In this document: positions 25,158 to 32,631 of the stretch, piece by piece | Layout of the letters: the number at the start of each line of letters is the position of its first letter | Numbering within the stretch: position 1 is the stretch's first letter | The notes under the pieces: generated by a model | Databases searched by the model: none | Told to the model about the DNA's origin: nothing | The model's input: the letters and a program-made list of their open reading frames with translations, nothing else | Made by a program: the position numbers and the translations under genes | NCBI GenBank assembly: GCA_964522665.1 | Contig: CAZFVY010000050.1 | Span: forward strand, 1 to 49,531 | DNA: 49,531 bases | Direction: 5' to 3' | From: CAZFVY01 sp964522665 | Lineage (GTDB): Bacteria > Verrucomicrobiota > Verrucomicrobiia > Limisphaerales > CAZFVY01

Positions 25158-25834
25158 GGCGTGGCGGACCCGGATTGCCTGGCGTTCATGGACGCCAAAT
25201 CATCGAGGTTGGTCGCGGTGATAACCGCGAAATTCTGATTGAACCACGCCGCGCGGGTTTTGGGTTTGACGGTGGCGGGAGGCTGGTCGCGGCGGCTCAC
25301 GACGGCGGCGCGTAGCAGGCCGTGTTCAAAAAGAGGGCCGAAGTCGATGCGGTCCGGCCAGGAGCCGGAGCAGAAAGCCACGACGGCGGGTTTGATCTCG
25401 CCCAATTGGCGTTGCTCCGCGGTGGTCAACGCCGGCGGACCGATAAAGGAGACGATGACGTCCGCCTCGCTCGCATGGTGGATCCATCTTTGGAAATCCT
25501 CCGGCGGCGCTTCGATCAGGCGGAGCGGGTCCACCTGCACCGTCTGGATGGCGCCAATCGCGGAGCCGGCCTGCCGCAATTCTTTCTGGAAGCTTTGCAT
25601 TTGGAGTTCCGTCGCCGGGTTTGGAAACGCGGTGGTGTCGCGGGCGATGACCATGATCTGGCCGCCCGGTTTCAGATTGGACAACGCGAGTTGGGCCATC
25701 ATCGCGCCGGCGGCGCGGTGCGGTTCCGGGTTGATTCCGGGGGCGAATCCACCGCGCTGGGTGACGGCCAGGGCCGCGGCCGCGCTCAAGATGACAACCA
25801 CTGAAGCGGCTTGAATAAATTTGTTGTCCCGCAT
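25154..25834 (-). CDS. Unrecognised membrane-anchored protein of the operon
   Basis: 226 residues from the ATG at 25834, which shares its first base with the last base of the preceding TGA (TGATG). One N-terminal membrane segment (FIQAASVVVILSAAAALAV) anchors a domain with alternating strands and helices: GGQIMVIARD, SFQKELRQAGSAIG, ASEADVIVSFIG, PAVVAFCSGS, LRAAVVSR and FAVITATNLDDL. The pattern looks like a Rossmann-type or periplasmic-binding fold, but I recognise no family. It sits between the two prepilin-like genes with overlaps on both sides, so it is surely part of the same unit. Confidence 0.75.
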   Translation of the reverse strand: MRDNKFIQAASVVVILSAAAALAVTQRGGFAPGINPEPHRAAGAMMAQLALSNLKPGGQIMVIARDTTAFPNPATELQMQSFQKELRQAGSAIGAIQTVQVDPLRLIEAPPEDFQRWIHHASEADVIVSFIGPPALTTAEQRQLGEIKPAVVAFCSGSWPDRIDFGPLFEHGLLRAAVVSRRDQPPATVKPKTRAAWFNQNFAVITATNLDDLASMNARQSGSATP

Positions 25835-26514
25835 CAAAACACTCCTCGCGGCTTGGAAAAGATCACGGGATTGACGCCGGTGGCCAATTCGGCGCTCACG
25901 TTCTCGCGAAGCTCCGGGGTCGAGATTTTGCGGGCGCTGCCATCCAACATGCCGAGGACGCCCTTGAGCGCGTGCTGGGTCTTGTCCCAAGCGGCGTCAA
26001 TCGAGCTGCCCATGTAGGTGTTCCAGGTGGCGTCCAGGCCGCCCCCGCCGCCGGTGAGGTTCTGGTCGCCCAAAAGCGCGATGATGGTGGGGTTCAGGCC
26101 GGAGGAATTCGTGCCGATGCCGACGAAGTAACTGACGTGCAGGTCGCCCCGCAGCGAGGTCCAATTCGTGGCGGGCGGGTTCATCAGCTTTTTCATATCA
26201 GTCGGGCAGGTCAACAGTTTCACGTTGACCAATTGCGCGGAAGCCACCCGGAAATTATCGGTCCAGTCCGGCGAATTCTGGCTGCCGCCGACGCTCTTGT
26301 CCACCTGCCACGGATATTTGTCGCCCTGGTCGCCGGCCCAGAGGCGGAGGCCGAGGTCGATCTGCTTCAGATTATTGACGCAGGCGATGTCCTTGGCTTT
26401 GGCTTTGGCTTTGGCGAGGGCGGGCAGGAGCAATGAGGCGAGGATGGCGATGATCGCGATGACCACCAACAGTTCGATCAACGTGAAAGCGCGCCGATCA
26501 GTTTTAGTTTTCAT
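25834..26514 (-). CDS. Prepilin-like protein with canonical leader
   Basis: 226 residues from the ATG at 26514; the ATG at 26520 adds two residues. The leader RRAFTLIELLVVIAIIAILA followed by SLLLPALAKAKAKA is the classical pseudopilin N-terminus of this phylum, although Ala stands where the cleavage Gly is usual. Further motifs: CVNNLKQIDLGLRLWAGDQ, LLTCPTD, and the terminal LGMLDGSARK that replaces the common H-x9-DG segment. It overlaps the upstream CotH gene by 11 nt. The function is unknown; such proteins are abundant in Verrucomicrobia and Planctomycetes and probably build short pilus-like or secretion assemblies. Confidence 0.85.
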   Translation of the reverse strand: MKTKTDRRAFTLIELLVVIAIIAILASLLLPALAKAKAKAKDIACVNNLKQIDLGLRLWAGDQGDKYPWQVDKSVGGSQNSPDWTDNFRVASAQLVNVKLLTCPTDMKKLMNPPATNWTSLRGDLHVSYFVGIGTNSSGLNPTIIALLGDQNLTGGGGGLDATWNTYMGSSIDAAWDKTQHALKGVLGMLDGSARKISTPELRENVSAELATGVNPVIFSKPRGVF

Positions 26515-28117
26515 GAGCATTATCTATTCGCAGCACGCGTAACGCGGGCAAATCGAACCACGCGTCGCCGGCTCGCGCGCGCAGTTCACAAATCAGTTCC
26601 ACTTTCGCCATCGGCTGCTCGACTTCAAAATCAGCGGCCAATTCCCGCCAGGAGGAGTCTCCCGTGAGCGACGCCGTCTCCCGCGGATTGCCGCCCACCC
26701 GCAGGCGGGCGCCGGGATGGGCGGCGAACGGCAGCGGTTCAACGCCGGCCACCCGCACCCGATCCGCGAACCGATACCGCCCACGCGGGAGCAAAACCGT
26801 CGTCTTCCACGCGGCGAGAGATTCCGAACGCGTCGAGATGTGCAGGGTCGGCCGTCCGTCCAAGTCGGCCTGATCGATCGTTCCACCCGCCGGACGGTCG
26901 GCGGTTTCCCAACCCTCCGGGCGCCCGCCGTCCGCGGCGAATTCGAGGGGCCGCAGGGCGGGCCGGTTCAATTGGGCGAGGAGGCTCGATTTCCGGTTCG
27001 CGATCCGTTCCTTGACGAGGGCGGCGGCCGCGCAGACTTTGGCAAATTCGTCCTTGGTGATGGCCGGGCGGAGTTCCGCGACCAACTCGTCCACGCGGCC
27101 CGTGAGCCTTTCGACGTTGAACTGGTTGGTCAGCAGGCTACCGAAAGTCGCCGCGTAACGTTGACTGCCTCCGGGCGTGTTCATGACGGCGCGAGCGACG
27201 AGACCGGCCCAGTTCGGCTGCCACGGAAGTTCCGCCGTGCCGAGCAATTGGTCCATGCCGTGCGGAAAGAAGACAATCTTGCCGCTGTCGAGGTCATGAT
27301 AGACGCGAAAATTATTCCGGTTCAGCGAGTAGCCATCGCGATGTCCGAGCATGACTTCCGCGGCCATGAAGCCGAGAAATCGTTTGGTGTCGAGGGTGGC
27401 TTCCAGGGCCTGCCAGCGTCGGGCGGGATCGGGTTCTTGCGCGGCGGCGGATAACCTTTTCAACGCCGACTGACCGGGGTCGAACGGCGCTGAGACGGAG
27501 TTGCGCGAGAGCTTCTCGTCAACGTCGTGTCCGACGCCCGGTTCGTAGAGTTCACCGCCGACGTGTTCGAAATGACGCGCCAGAAAATCTTCGGTGAAAC
27601 CTTCCTTGAGCACGTAGAGCCGGGGCGGGCCGTCGTTCAACGCCACGAGCGCGCGAGTGACTCGCGGCGCCGGCATTCCCGCCGATTGAAAGAACTCGCC
27701 GCCCAATTTTTCGTTAAGGTAGCTGGGGTCCTCCACGGAATTGTTGAGGTGAATTCGCCGGAGGCCGCGAAATTTCCGGCCGGCTTGAAAGCGGCTGAAG
27801 TCGAGCGTCAGCCCGGGCTTGTCGTCGAGCGGACGGAAGCTGCCGGTCGCGCCCTTGAGATGGACGGCGACCTGGGAGTAAACCGCGGACCCGTCCGACA
27901 CCGTGGCCGCGACGAACTGGCGCGGGTTCTCGCGGAGGCTTGCCATCGCGGCGGGGGCCAATTCGATTCGCAGGCGGGGAATGCTTCCGGCGCGGAAGAG
28001 GTCTTCGCCTGGTTGCGGCCGCTCGGCATCGCCGGCGGCGGGCGTTTTCCAGGAAAGGGTCGCGCTCGCCAGAATGACGAGACCAAGCCGAGCGCCACGA
28101 TGGAATGACGCCGTCAT
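26504..28117 (-). CDS. Secreted CotH kinase family protein, operon copy 1
   Basis: 537 residues with a signal peptide (LGLVILASATLSWKTPAAG). The CotH domain covers about 45-390: PRLRIELAPAAMASLRENPR, VAVHLKGATGSFRPLDDKP, GLRRIHLNNSVEDPSYLNEK, RLYVLKEGF, and the catalytic-type segment HRDGYSLNRNNFRVYHDLDS followed by FFPHGMDQLLG. The last ~130 residues form a beta-rich carbohydrate-binding-like module. CotH proteins are extracytoplasmic kinases of atypical fold; the substrate here is unknown. It overlaps the upstream glycosidase gene by 4 nt (ATGA) and the prepilin-like gene by 11 nt, giving tight coupling between kinase, glycosidase and pilin-like products. Confidence 0.88.
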   Translation of the reverse strand: MTASFHRGARLGLVILASATLSWKTPAAGDAERPQPGEDLFRAGSIPRLRIELAPAAMASLRENPRQFVAATVSDGSAVYSQVAVHLKGATGSFRPLDDKPGLTLDFSRFQAGRKFRGLRRIHLNNSVEDPSYLNEKLGGEFFQSAGMPAPRVTRALVALNDGPPRLYVLKEGFTEDFLARHFEHVGGELYEPGVGHDVDEKLSRNSVSAPFDPGQSALKRLSAAAQEPDPARRWQALEATLDTKRFLGFMAAEVMLGHRDGYSLNRNNFRVYHDLDSGKIVFFPHGMDQLLGTAELPWQPNWAGLVARAVMNTPGGSQRYAATFGSLLTNQFNVERLTGRVDELVAELRPAITKDEFAKVCAAAALVKERIANRKSSLLAQLNRPALRPLEFAADGGRPEGWETADRPAGGTIDQADLDGRPTLHISTRSESLAAWKTTVLLPRGRYRFADRVRVAGVEPLPFAAHPGARLRVGGNPRETASLTGDSSWRELAADFEVEQPMAKVELICELRARAGDAWFDLPALRVLRIDNAHEN

Positions 28118-29280
28118 TGCCTGGCCGAGTTGGGGTTGGGCTTGACGAGGACGAGGGCGTTAGGCGCGGGCCGCTCCTGTCCTTCGCTGGGGCTGTTCTT
28201 GACGGAGCCGAAGGCCCAGAGAGTGGCGGAGCCGCCGCCGTCCAGGTTGATGGCTTGCTCGCAGCCTAGCTCGAGCATGTATTTGGCCAGTTGGGTGAAG
28301 GTCATGCCGAGGGAGACGTCGAGTTGCCGGCCATCCACTTCGACGAGGAAGAAGTAGCGCTGGTTCCAGCCCATCGCGGTGCGCGGTTGCGGTAAATGCA
28401 CCCAGCCTTTCCAACTCATCGCCTGGCCGTCCCGCACCAGCGCCGGACCGCCGCCAATGGCGACATCCACGCCGGAAAGATTCGGAACGCTTTCCGTCGA
28501 GATCCGCAGCGTGTCGCCTGGTTTGACGTGCGGGACGTGGGCGAGCAGGTCCGGGGAGATGGACAAAACCGCCGTTTGTGAGTCGAGCGGCGAGTTATCG
28601 GCGGGATTAACGCGGCGGACGCGAGCCGTATAAATCCGGCCAGCGCGCAGGGGTAGCCAGTCATTCCCCGGGCTTTGTTCGAGGACATATTCAAGCCCGC
28701 CTTCCGTGAGGGTGGTCGGGCCGAGTACGGCCGTGTACAAGACCGCGGTACCGTTGGTCCGCTGGACGTTCAACCCGAACGGGGTGGTCTGTCCGCCGGG
28801 CCAGAGTACCCGGAAACGCGAAAGAATATTGGTCATTTGCGGCGTGCCGTCCGGGGCGATCCAGAAACAGGTATGGCCGCTCGGATGGGTCAAAATCTCC
28901 CCGTCGCGGATCTGCAGATCGCGTGGCCGCCCCGGATAATCCTTGGCCTTTTCGTAAAAGTCACCGTTGATCGCGGCGAGCGGCGAGCCGAGGCGCGCGG
29001 GCAACATTTTCATCTGATCGGAAACCGCGCTCATACCGAGGAATCGTCCGTTGCCCAAGCTGGTCGTGAACCGGAGGTCCTGGCGCTTACGGTCGATCTT
29101 CACGATGTGGATGGACCAGGGCACGCTGGCGACGACGTCATTGGTGTAGGAGACGCCGCTCTCGGGCTCGCCTTCTCCGCCGGGCGCGGCGGTGGTTCCC
29201 AGCGCCAGCAGGAAAGCCAGGAAAGCGGCGTTCGCCAGCGGGCCAGCGATCCGGCGCCAGGGGCGGCTGCTAATTGCCAT
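28114..29280 (-). CDS. Phosphodiester glycosidase family protein, operon copy 2
   Basis: 388 residues with signal peptide (LANAAFLAFLLALGTTAAPG). The NAGPA-type domain fills the protein: VSYTNDVVASVPWSIHIVKI, SPLAAINGDFYEK, RDLQIRDGEIL, the GVDVAIGGGPALVRDG segment, RTAMGWNQRYFFLVEVDGRQ, and the catalytic-type CEQAINLDGGGSATLW. It is about 40% similar by eye to the gene upstream, so the pair probably arose by duplication. The expected reaction is hydrolysis of a sugar-1-phosphodiester outside the cytoplasm. It overlaps both neighbours (11 nt upstream, 4 nt downstream). Confidence 0.88.
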   Translation of the reverse strand: MAISSRPWRRIAGPLANAAFLAFLLALGTTAAPGGEGEPESGVSYTNDVVASVPWSIHIVKIDRKRQDLRFTTSLGNGRFLGMSAVSDQMKMLPARLGSPLAAINGDFYEKAKDYPGRPRDLQIRDGEILTHPSGHTCFWIAPDGTPQMTNILSRFRVLWPGGQTTPFGLNVQRTNGTAVLYTAVLGPTTLTEGGLEYVLEQSPGNDWLPLRAGRIYTARVRRVNPADNSPLDSQTAVLSISPDLLAHVPHVKPGDTLRISTESVPNLSGVDVAIGGGPALVRDGQAMSWKGWVHLPQPRTAMGWNQRYFFLVEVDGRQLDVSLGMTFTQLAKYMLELGCEQAINLDGGGSATLWAFGSVKNSPSEGQERPAPNALVLVKPNPNSARQ

Positions 29281-30508
29281 TTTGCCTGCCTCTTTCCGGC
29301 GGCGCCGCCGTGCTTGGGGACGTCAGCCTCTTCGCGCCGGCGTTCGCGTTTTTTTGGACGACGAGCAGCGAGTTGGCGATCTTCCGTTCATAGCCGTCGC
29401 ACGGGCTATTGCGCACCTTGCCCTCGAACCAAAGGCTGGAGGAACCGCCACCGTCGAGATTCAGCGCCTCGGCGCAGCCCAGCTTAATCAGGTAATCGGA
29501 CAGTTCGTTCAGCGTCATGCCAACCGAAAGGTCCCTCTGCCGGCCATCCACCTGGACCAGGAAAAACGCCTGCTCATTCCAGCCGATCGCCGTTCGCGGA
29601 TGCCGCTCCAACATCGAGCTGAATTCGTAAGCGTCGTCGGGGGCCGACTTGATTTTTTGCGACCGTCCCTCGCGCACCAATACGGGTCCGCCGTTGATCG
29701 CCGTCCGGGCGGTGAGCAAAGCCGGCAGGGACCGGGTGGAAATGCGGACCGTCGCGCCCGGGGTTACGCGTTGAAATTCCTGCATGAGGGCGGGGCCGAT
29801 GGAGAGAACCAGCGAAGTCGGCGACAAGGGGGCGTTTCCGCCGGCGTGGACGCCACGCACGACCGCTAGATAATCGCGCTCCATGCGGAGCGGGAGCCGC
29901 GGGCCGCCGGGCTGCGTTTCGAGGATCAGCTCGAGTCCGCCGGCGGTGCGCGTGGAGGGACCGACGGCGGCGGTGTAGAGTTCGATCGCGTCATCCGCGC
30001 GCGGGCCGTTCAAGCCGAACGGCGTCTTGCGGCCGTCGGGCCAGGTGATTTCAAAACGGGAAACGACGGTTGCGGCGTGGGGCTGGCCCGCATAATCGAT
30101 CCACAGGCTGGCCGCGCCGGACGGGGAGCTCGTGACCTCGCCGTCAATGATCTGGAGGCCGCGCGGGTAGCCGGAATAGGGATTGGGCCGGCCGTAGTCG
30201 CGCAGATAAAAACCGCCATTGATCGCGGCCACCGGTTCGGTTCGCTCCGTTCGCGCGGCGGCGACTTGGGCGCTGAGCGTCTCCAGCCCGAGCGCGCCGC
30301 CGTGGGCGTGCCGGGACTGGATTTCATAGCGGGCGTTACCGCGCGGGACTTTCACAAGTTGAATCGACCAAGGGACTTTAGCGACCACGGCGTTGGTGTA
30401 AGAAATATTTGGCGGAGATTCCGCCCGGGCAGGCAAGCTCTTGGTGACGGTGGCGGCGCCGACGACCAAGACCGAGAGCGTGGCGAAAAATCTTCGTTTC
30501 GATTTCAC
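29270..30508 (-). CDS. Phosphodiester glycosidase family protein, first gene of the operon
   Basis: 412 residues with signal peptide (FFATLSVLVVGAATVTKSLP, cleavage near ARA). The domain matches the next gene: ISYTNAVVAKVPWSIQLVKV, VAAINGGFYLRD, RGLQIIDGEVT, RTAINGGPVLVREG, RTAIGWNEQAFFLVQVDGRQ and AEALNLDGGGSSSLWF. The NGG, GGP and DGGGS motifs are those expected for the active site of the NAGPA family. A basic, low-complexity tail of ~25 residues follows. A sigma70-like promoter about 90-115 bp upstream should drive this gene and the eight after it. Confidence 0.88.
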   Translation of the reverse strand: MKSKRRFFATLSVLVVGAATVTKSLPARAESPPNISYTNAVVAKVPWSIQLVKVPRGNARYEIQSRHAHGGALGLETLSAQVAAARTERTEPVAAINGGFYLRDYGRPNPYSGYPRGLQIIDGEVTSSPSGAASLWIDYAGQPHAATVVSRFEITWPDGRKTPFGLNGPRADDAIELYTAAVGPSTRTAGGLELILETQPGGPRLPLRMERDYLAVVRGVHAGGNAPLSPTSLVLSIGPALMQEFQRVTPGATVRISTRSLPALLTARTAINGGPVLVREGRSQKIKSAPDDAYEFSSMLERHPRTAIGWNEQAFFLVQVDGRQRDLSVGMTLNELSDYLIKLGCAEALNLDGGGSSSLWFEGKVRNSPCDGYERKIANSLLVVQKNANAGAKRLTSPSTAAPPERGRQNGN

Positions 30509-30595
30509 AGTTCTTTAGAATTCACGGCTAATCGTAGTTCTCGAATCTGGCTTGGAATCGAGCGCTAAAGAACCGATGCTGGTATCATAGCAGTT

Positions 30596-30624
30596 ATTAT
30601 ACCATTCTCAACGACCGACATCAA
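30596..30624 (-). promoter_or_regulatory. Sigma70-like promoter of the nine-gene operon
   Basis: On the minus strand TTGATG (30624-30619) is separated by exactly 17 bp from a perfect TATAAT (30601-30596). Initiation would be near 30589, leaving a leader of about 80 nt before the ATG at 30508. No competing gene lies on this strand. Confidence 0.6.
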
Positions 30625-30750
30625 CCCGCGAAACGGGGCCGGAATGGCCGCCTCCCGCTGGCGGAGGTATTATGGCGCGAGCGCCGTAGCCACGAAATGA
30701 TTGTGCGAAAGATTTTACATAACGGGTTGATGGTAGGGTGGATGGGATGG

Positions 30751-30959
30751 ATGGGACTGATGGGACTGATGGGACTGATGGGACTGATGGGACTGATGGG
30801 ACTGNNNNNNNNNNNNNNNNNNNNNNNNNNNNNNNNNNNNNNNNNNNNNNNNNNNNNNNNNNNNNNNNNNNNNNNNNNNNNNNNNNNNNNNNNNNNNNNN
30901 NNNNGATGGGACTGATGGGACTGATGGGACTGATGGGACTGATGGGACTGATGGGACTG
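30751..30959 (+). repeat. 9-bp tandem repeat (ATGGGACTG)n with assembly gap
   Basis: Six perfect units at 30751-30804 and six at 30906-30959 flank 100 N. The true copy number is unknown. The unit is three codons long and reads Met-Gly-Leu in the frame of the downstream hydrolase after the gap. Before the gap the ATGs are in another frame, as expected if the N count is only a placeholder. A less regular GATGGGATGGATGGG precedes the first unit. Confidence 0.95.
30805..30904. other. Assembly gap (100 N)
   Basis: Exactly 100 N inside the 9-bp repeat: a scaffold gap, most likely caused by the repeat itself. Confidence 0.99.
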
Positions 30960-32090
30960 GTCGGGGGCGGATGCAGGGCGCTGCCGCAAAAGGTCGAGCC
31001 GGGGTTGCGCGGGGAGATACTCGCGCAGATGGACGCGGCGGTGCAGAACGCGATCGGGGAGCGGCTGTGCCCTGGCGGGACGCTGTGGGTCGAACACGCG
31101 GGCGCGAGCTATCACCGGGCCTATGGCTCGCGGGCGCTCTCGCCGGTGGTCGAACCGATGACGGAGGACACGATCTTTGACGCGGCGTCGCTCACCAAAG
31201 TCATCGCCACCGCGCCGGCCGTCATGCTTTTGGTGGAGCGTGGCCAGGTGAAACTCGACGCGCCAGCGCAGACTTACCTGCCGGAATTCACGGGCGGCGG
31301 CAAGGAAGCGGTGACGGTTCGGCAACTGCTGACGCATACCTCGGGTCTTCGTTCGGGCCTCGATAGCCGGGCGGTTTGGGACGGTTCGGCGGCGGCGATT
31401 CGACTGATCTGCGATGAGCGGCTCCAAGAGCGCCCCGGCGCGGCCTTCCACTACAGTGACCTCAATTTTATTCTCCTCGGCGAACTGGTTCAACGCCGCG
31501 CCGGCAAATCGTTGGTGGATTTTGTCACGCGCGAGATTTTCTCGCCGTTGAAAATGAGAGATACCGGCTACCTCCCGCCGGCTTCCAAGCTGGCCCGGAT
31601 CGCGCCGACGGAAGTGGTCGATGGCCGGTTGCTGCGGGGAGTCGTGCATGACCCGACCGCGCGGCGGATGGGCGGCGTGGCGGGCAACGCCGGGGTGTTC
31701 ACTACCGCGGCGGACCTGGCGCGGTTTGCGCGGATGATGCTGAATCTGGGGGAACTGGACGGCGTGCGGCTGTTCAGGCCGGAAACCGTGCGGCTGATGA
31801 CCTCGGTCCAGACGCCGCCGAGTATCGAGGCGCGACGAGGGCTGGGCTGGGATATTGACTCCGAATACAGCGCCCCGCGCGGGGATTTATTCTCCGACGA
31901 ATCGTACGGCCACACCGGGTGGACGGGCACGTCGATTTGGATTGATCCACCGACCAAGACTTTCGTGATTTTCCTCTCGAACCGCGATCACCCGGACGGG
32001 CGGGGGGACGTGACGGAGCTTCGCCATCGGTTGGGGACTTTGGCGGCTGAGGCGGTCATGGCACCGCGGGTTTTGACTCCTGCCCGTTAA
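30906..32090 (+). CDS. Beta-lactamase-family serine hydrolase with repeat-encoded N-terminus
   Basis: 394 residues if counted from the first ATG after the gap; the true start may be inside or before it, as every repeat unit offers an in-frame ATG. The body is a class C beta-lactamase/EstB-type hydrolase: nucleophile Ser95 in AASLTKVIA (S-x-x-K), Tyr183 in FHYSDLNF and H-T-G at 336-338 in YGHTGWTG. It probably cleaves an ester or D-amino-acid peptide in the envelope. The leader is made only of MGL repeats plus VGGGC, a hydrophobic stretch ending at a Cys that loosely resembles a lipobox. It is transcribed away from the nine-gene operon. Confidence 0.85.
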   Translation: MGLMGLMGLMGLMGLMGLVGGGCRALPQKVEPGLRGEILAQMDAAVQNAIGERLCPGGTLWVEHAGASYHRAYGSRALSPVVEPMTEDTIFDAASLTKVIATAPAVMLLVERGQVKLDAPAQTYLPEFTGGGKEAVTVRQLLTHTSGLRSGLDSRAVWDGSAAAIRLICDERLQERPGAAFHYSDLNFILLGELVQRRAGKSLVDFVTREIFSPLKMRDTGYLPPASKLARIAPTEVVDGRLLRGVVHDPTARRMGGVAGNAGVFTTAADLARFARMMLNLGELDGVRLFRPETVRLMTSVQTPPSIEARRGLGWDIDSEYSAPRGDLFSDESYGHTGWTGTSIWIDPPTKTFVIFLSNRDHPDGRGDVTELRHRLGTLAAEAVMAPRVLTPAR

Positions 32091-32200
32091 TCTTGCCCAC
32101 GCAGGGCGACCCGTATCCTGGCAGCAAAAGAATAACGACGAGCGCTGCTATCAGCGAAAACAATACGATCTGTCGGCGCTCGCATTAAGAATGCGCAAGC

Positions 32201-32584
32201 CTACTTGTCAAGAAATCTGACACGCCATTTGTCTGCCCCGAGATAGGAGAAGTGGATTTTACCTTTTTTGATTTTGGCGGGAATTCCCAAATCGTCCCGC
32301 TTCAACTCCAGTCGGTGAGATGCGCCCCCTTCGTGCCAGACGATTGTTAGCGTCGCGGGGACCGCAACAGGCCCGTTGTACGTAGTCGCGCTTTTTTCCG
32401 AAAACTGGTCTTCGGCGAGCGAGGGAACCAAAACGCCCGGCGCTGCCCAAGGTGGAAGTCCCGCGACCGAATCGACGAATATTTCATTGGGGCCTAAGTC
32501 AAAGTAAACAAAGTCAATTTTGTTCACGTAAAAACACCCCACACCGCAGAGCATGAAAGCGACGGATGCTAAAAAGGCCTTCAT
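32201..32584 (-). CDS. Putative small lipoprotein
   Basis: 127 residues. MKAFLASVAFMLCGVGCFYV is a short hydrophobic leader with a Cys17 that could be lipidated (GVGC). The mature part contains LPPWAAPGVLVPSLAE, a TLTIVWHEGGASHRLELK strand pair and HFSYLGADKWRVRFLD near the end, suggesting a small beta-rich domain. I do not recognise a family. It lies convergent to the hydrolase ending at 32090 and downstream, in the same direction, of no close neighbour (48 bp from the Tat-protein stop). Base composition is less GC-rich than its neighbours, which may point to recent acquisition. Confidence 0.65.
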   Translation of the reverse strand: MKAFLASVAFMLCGVGCFYVNKIDFVYFDLGPNEIFVDSVAGLPPWAAPGVLVPSLAEDQFSEKSATTYNGPVAVPATLTIVWHEGGASHRLELKRDDLGIPAKIKKGKIHFSYLGADKWRVRFLDK

Positions 32585-32631
32585 CTAACTTTCCTAAGAT
32601 CTTAATGTCGTGCCGTGCATTGACGGGCCGC

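Noticed and set aside
30751..30959. Possible CRISPR array at the tandem repeat
   Set aside because: The units are 9 bp and contiguous, without spacers; it is a minisatellite.
30621..31649. Minus-strand frame reading SPI/QSH repeats across the tandem repeat
   Set aside because: It is only the reverse reading of the 9-bp repeat and the antisense of the hydrolase gene.
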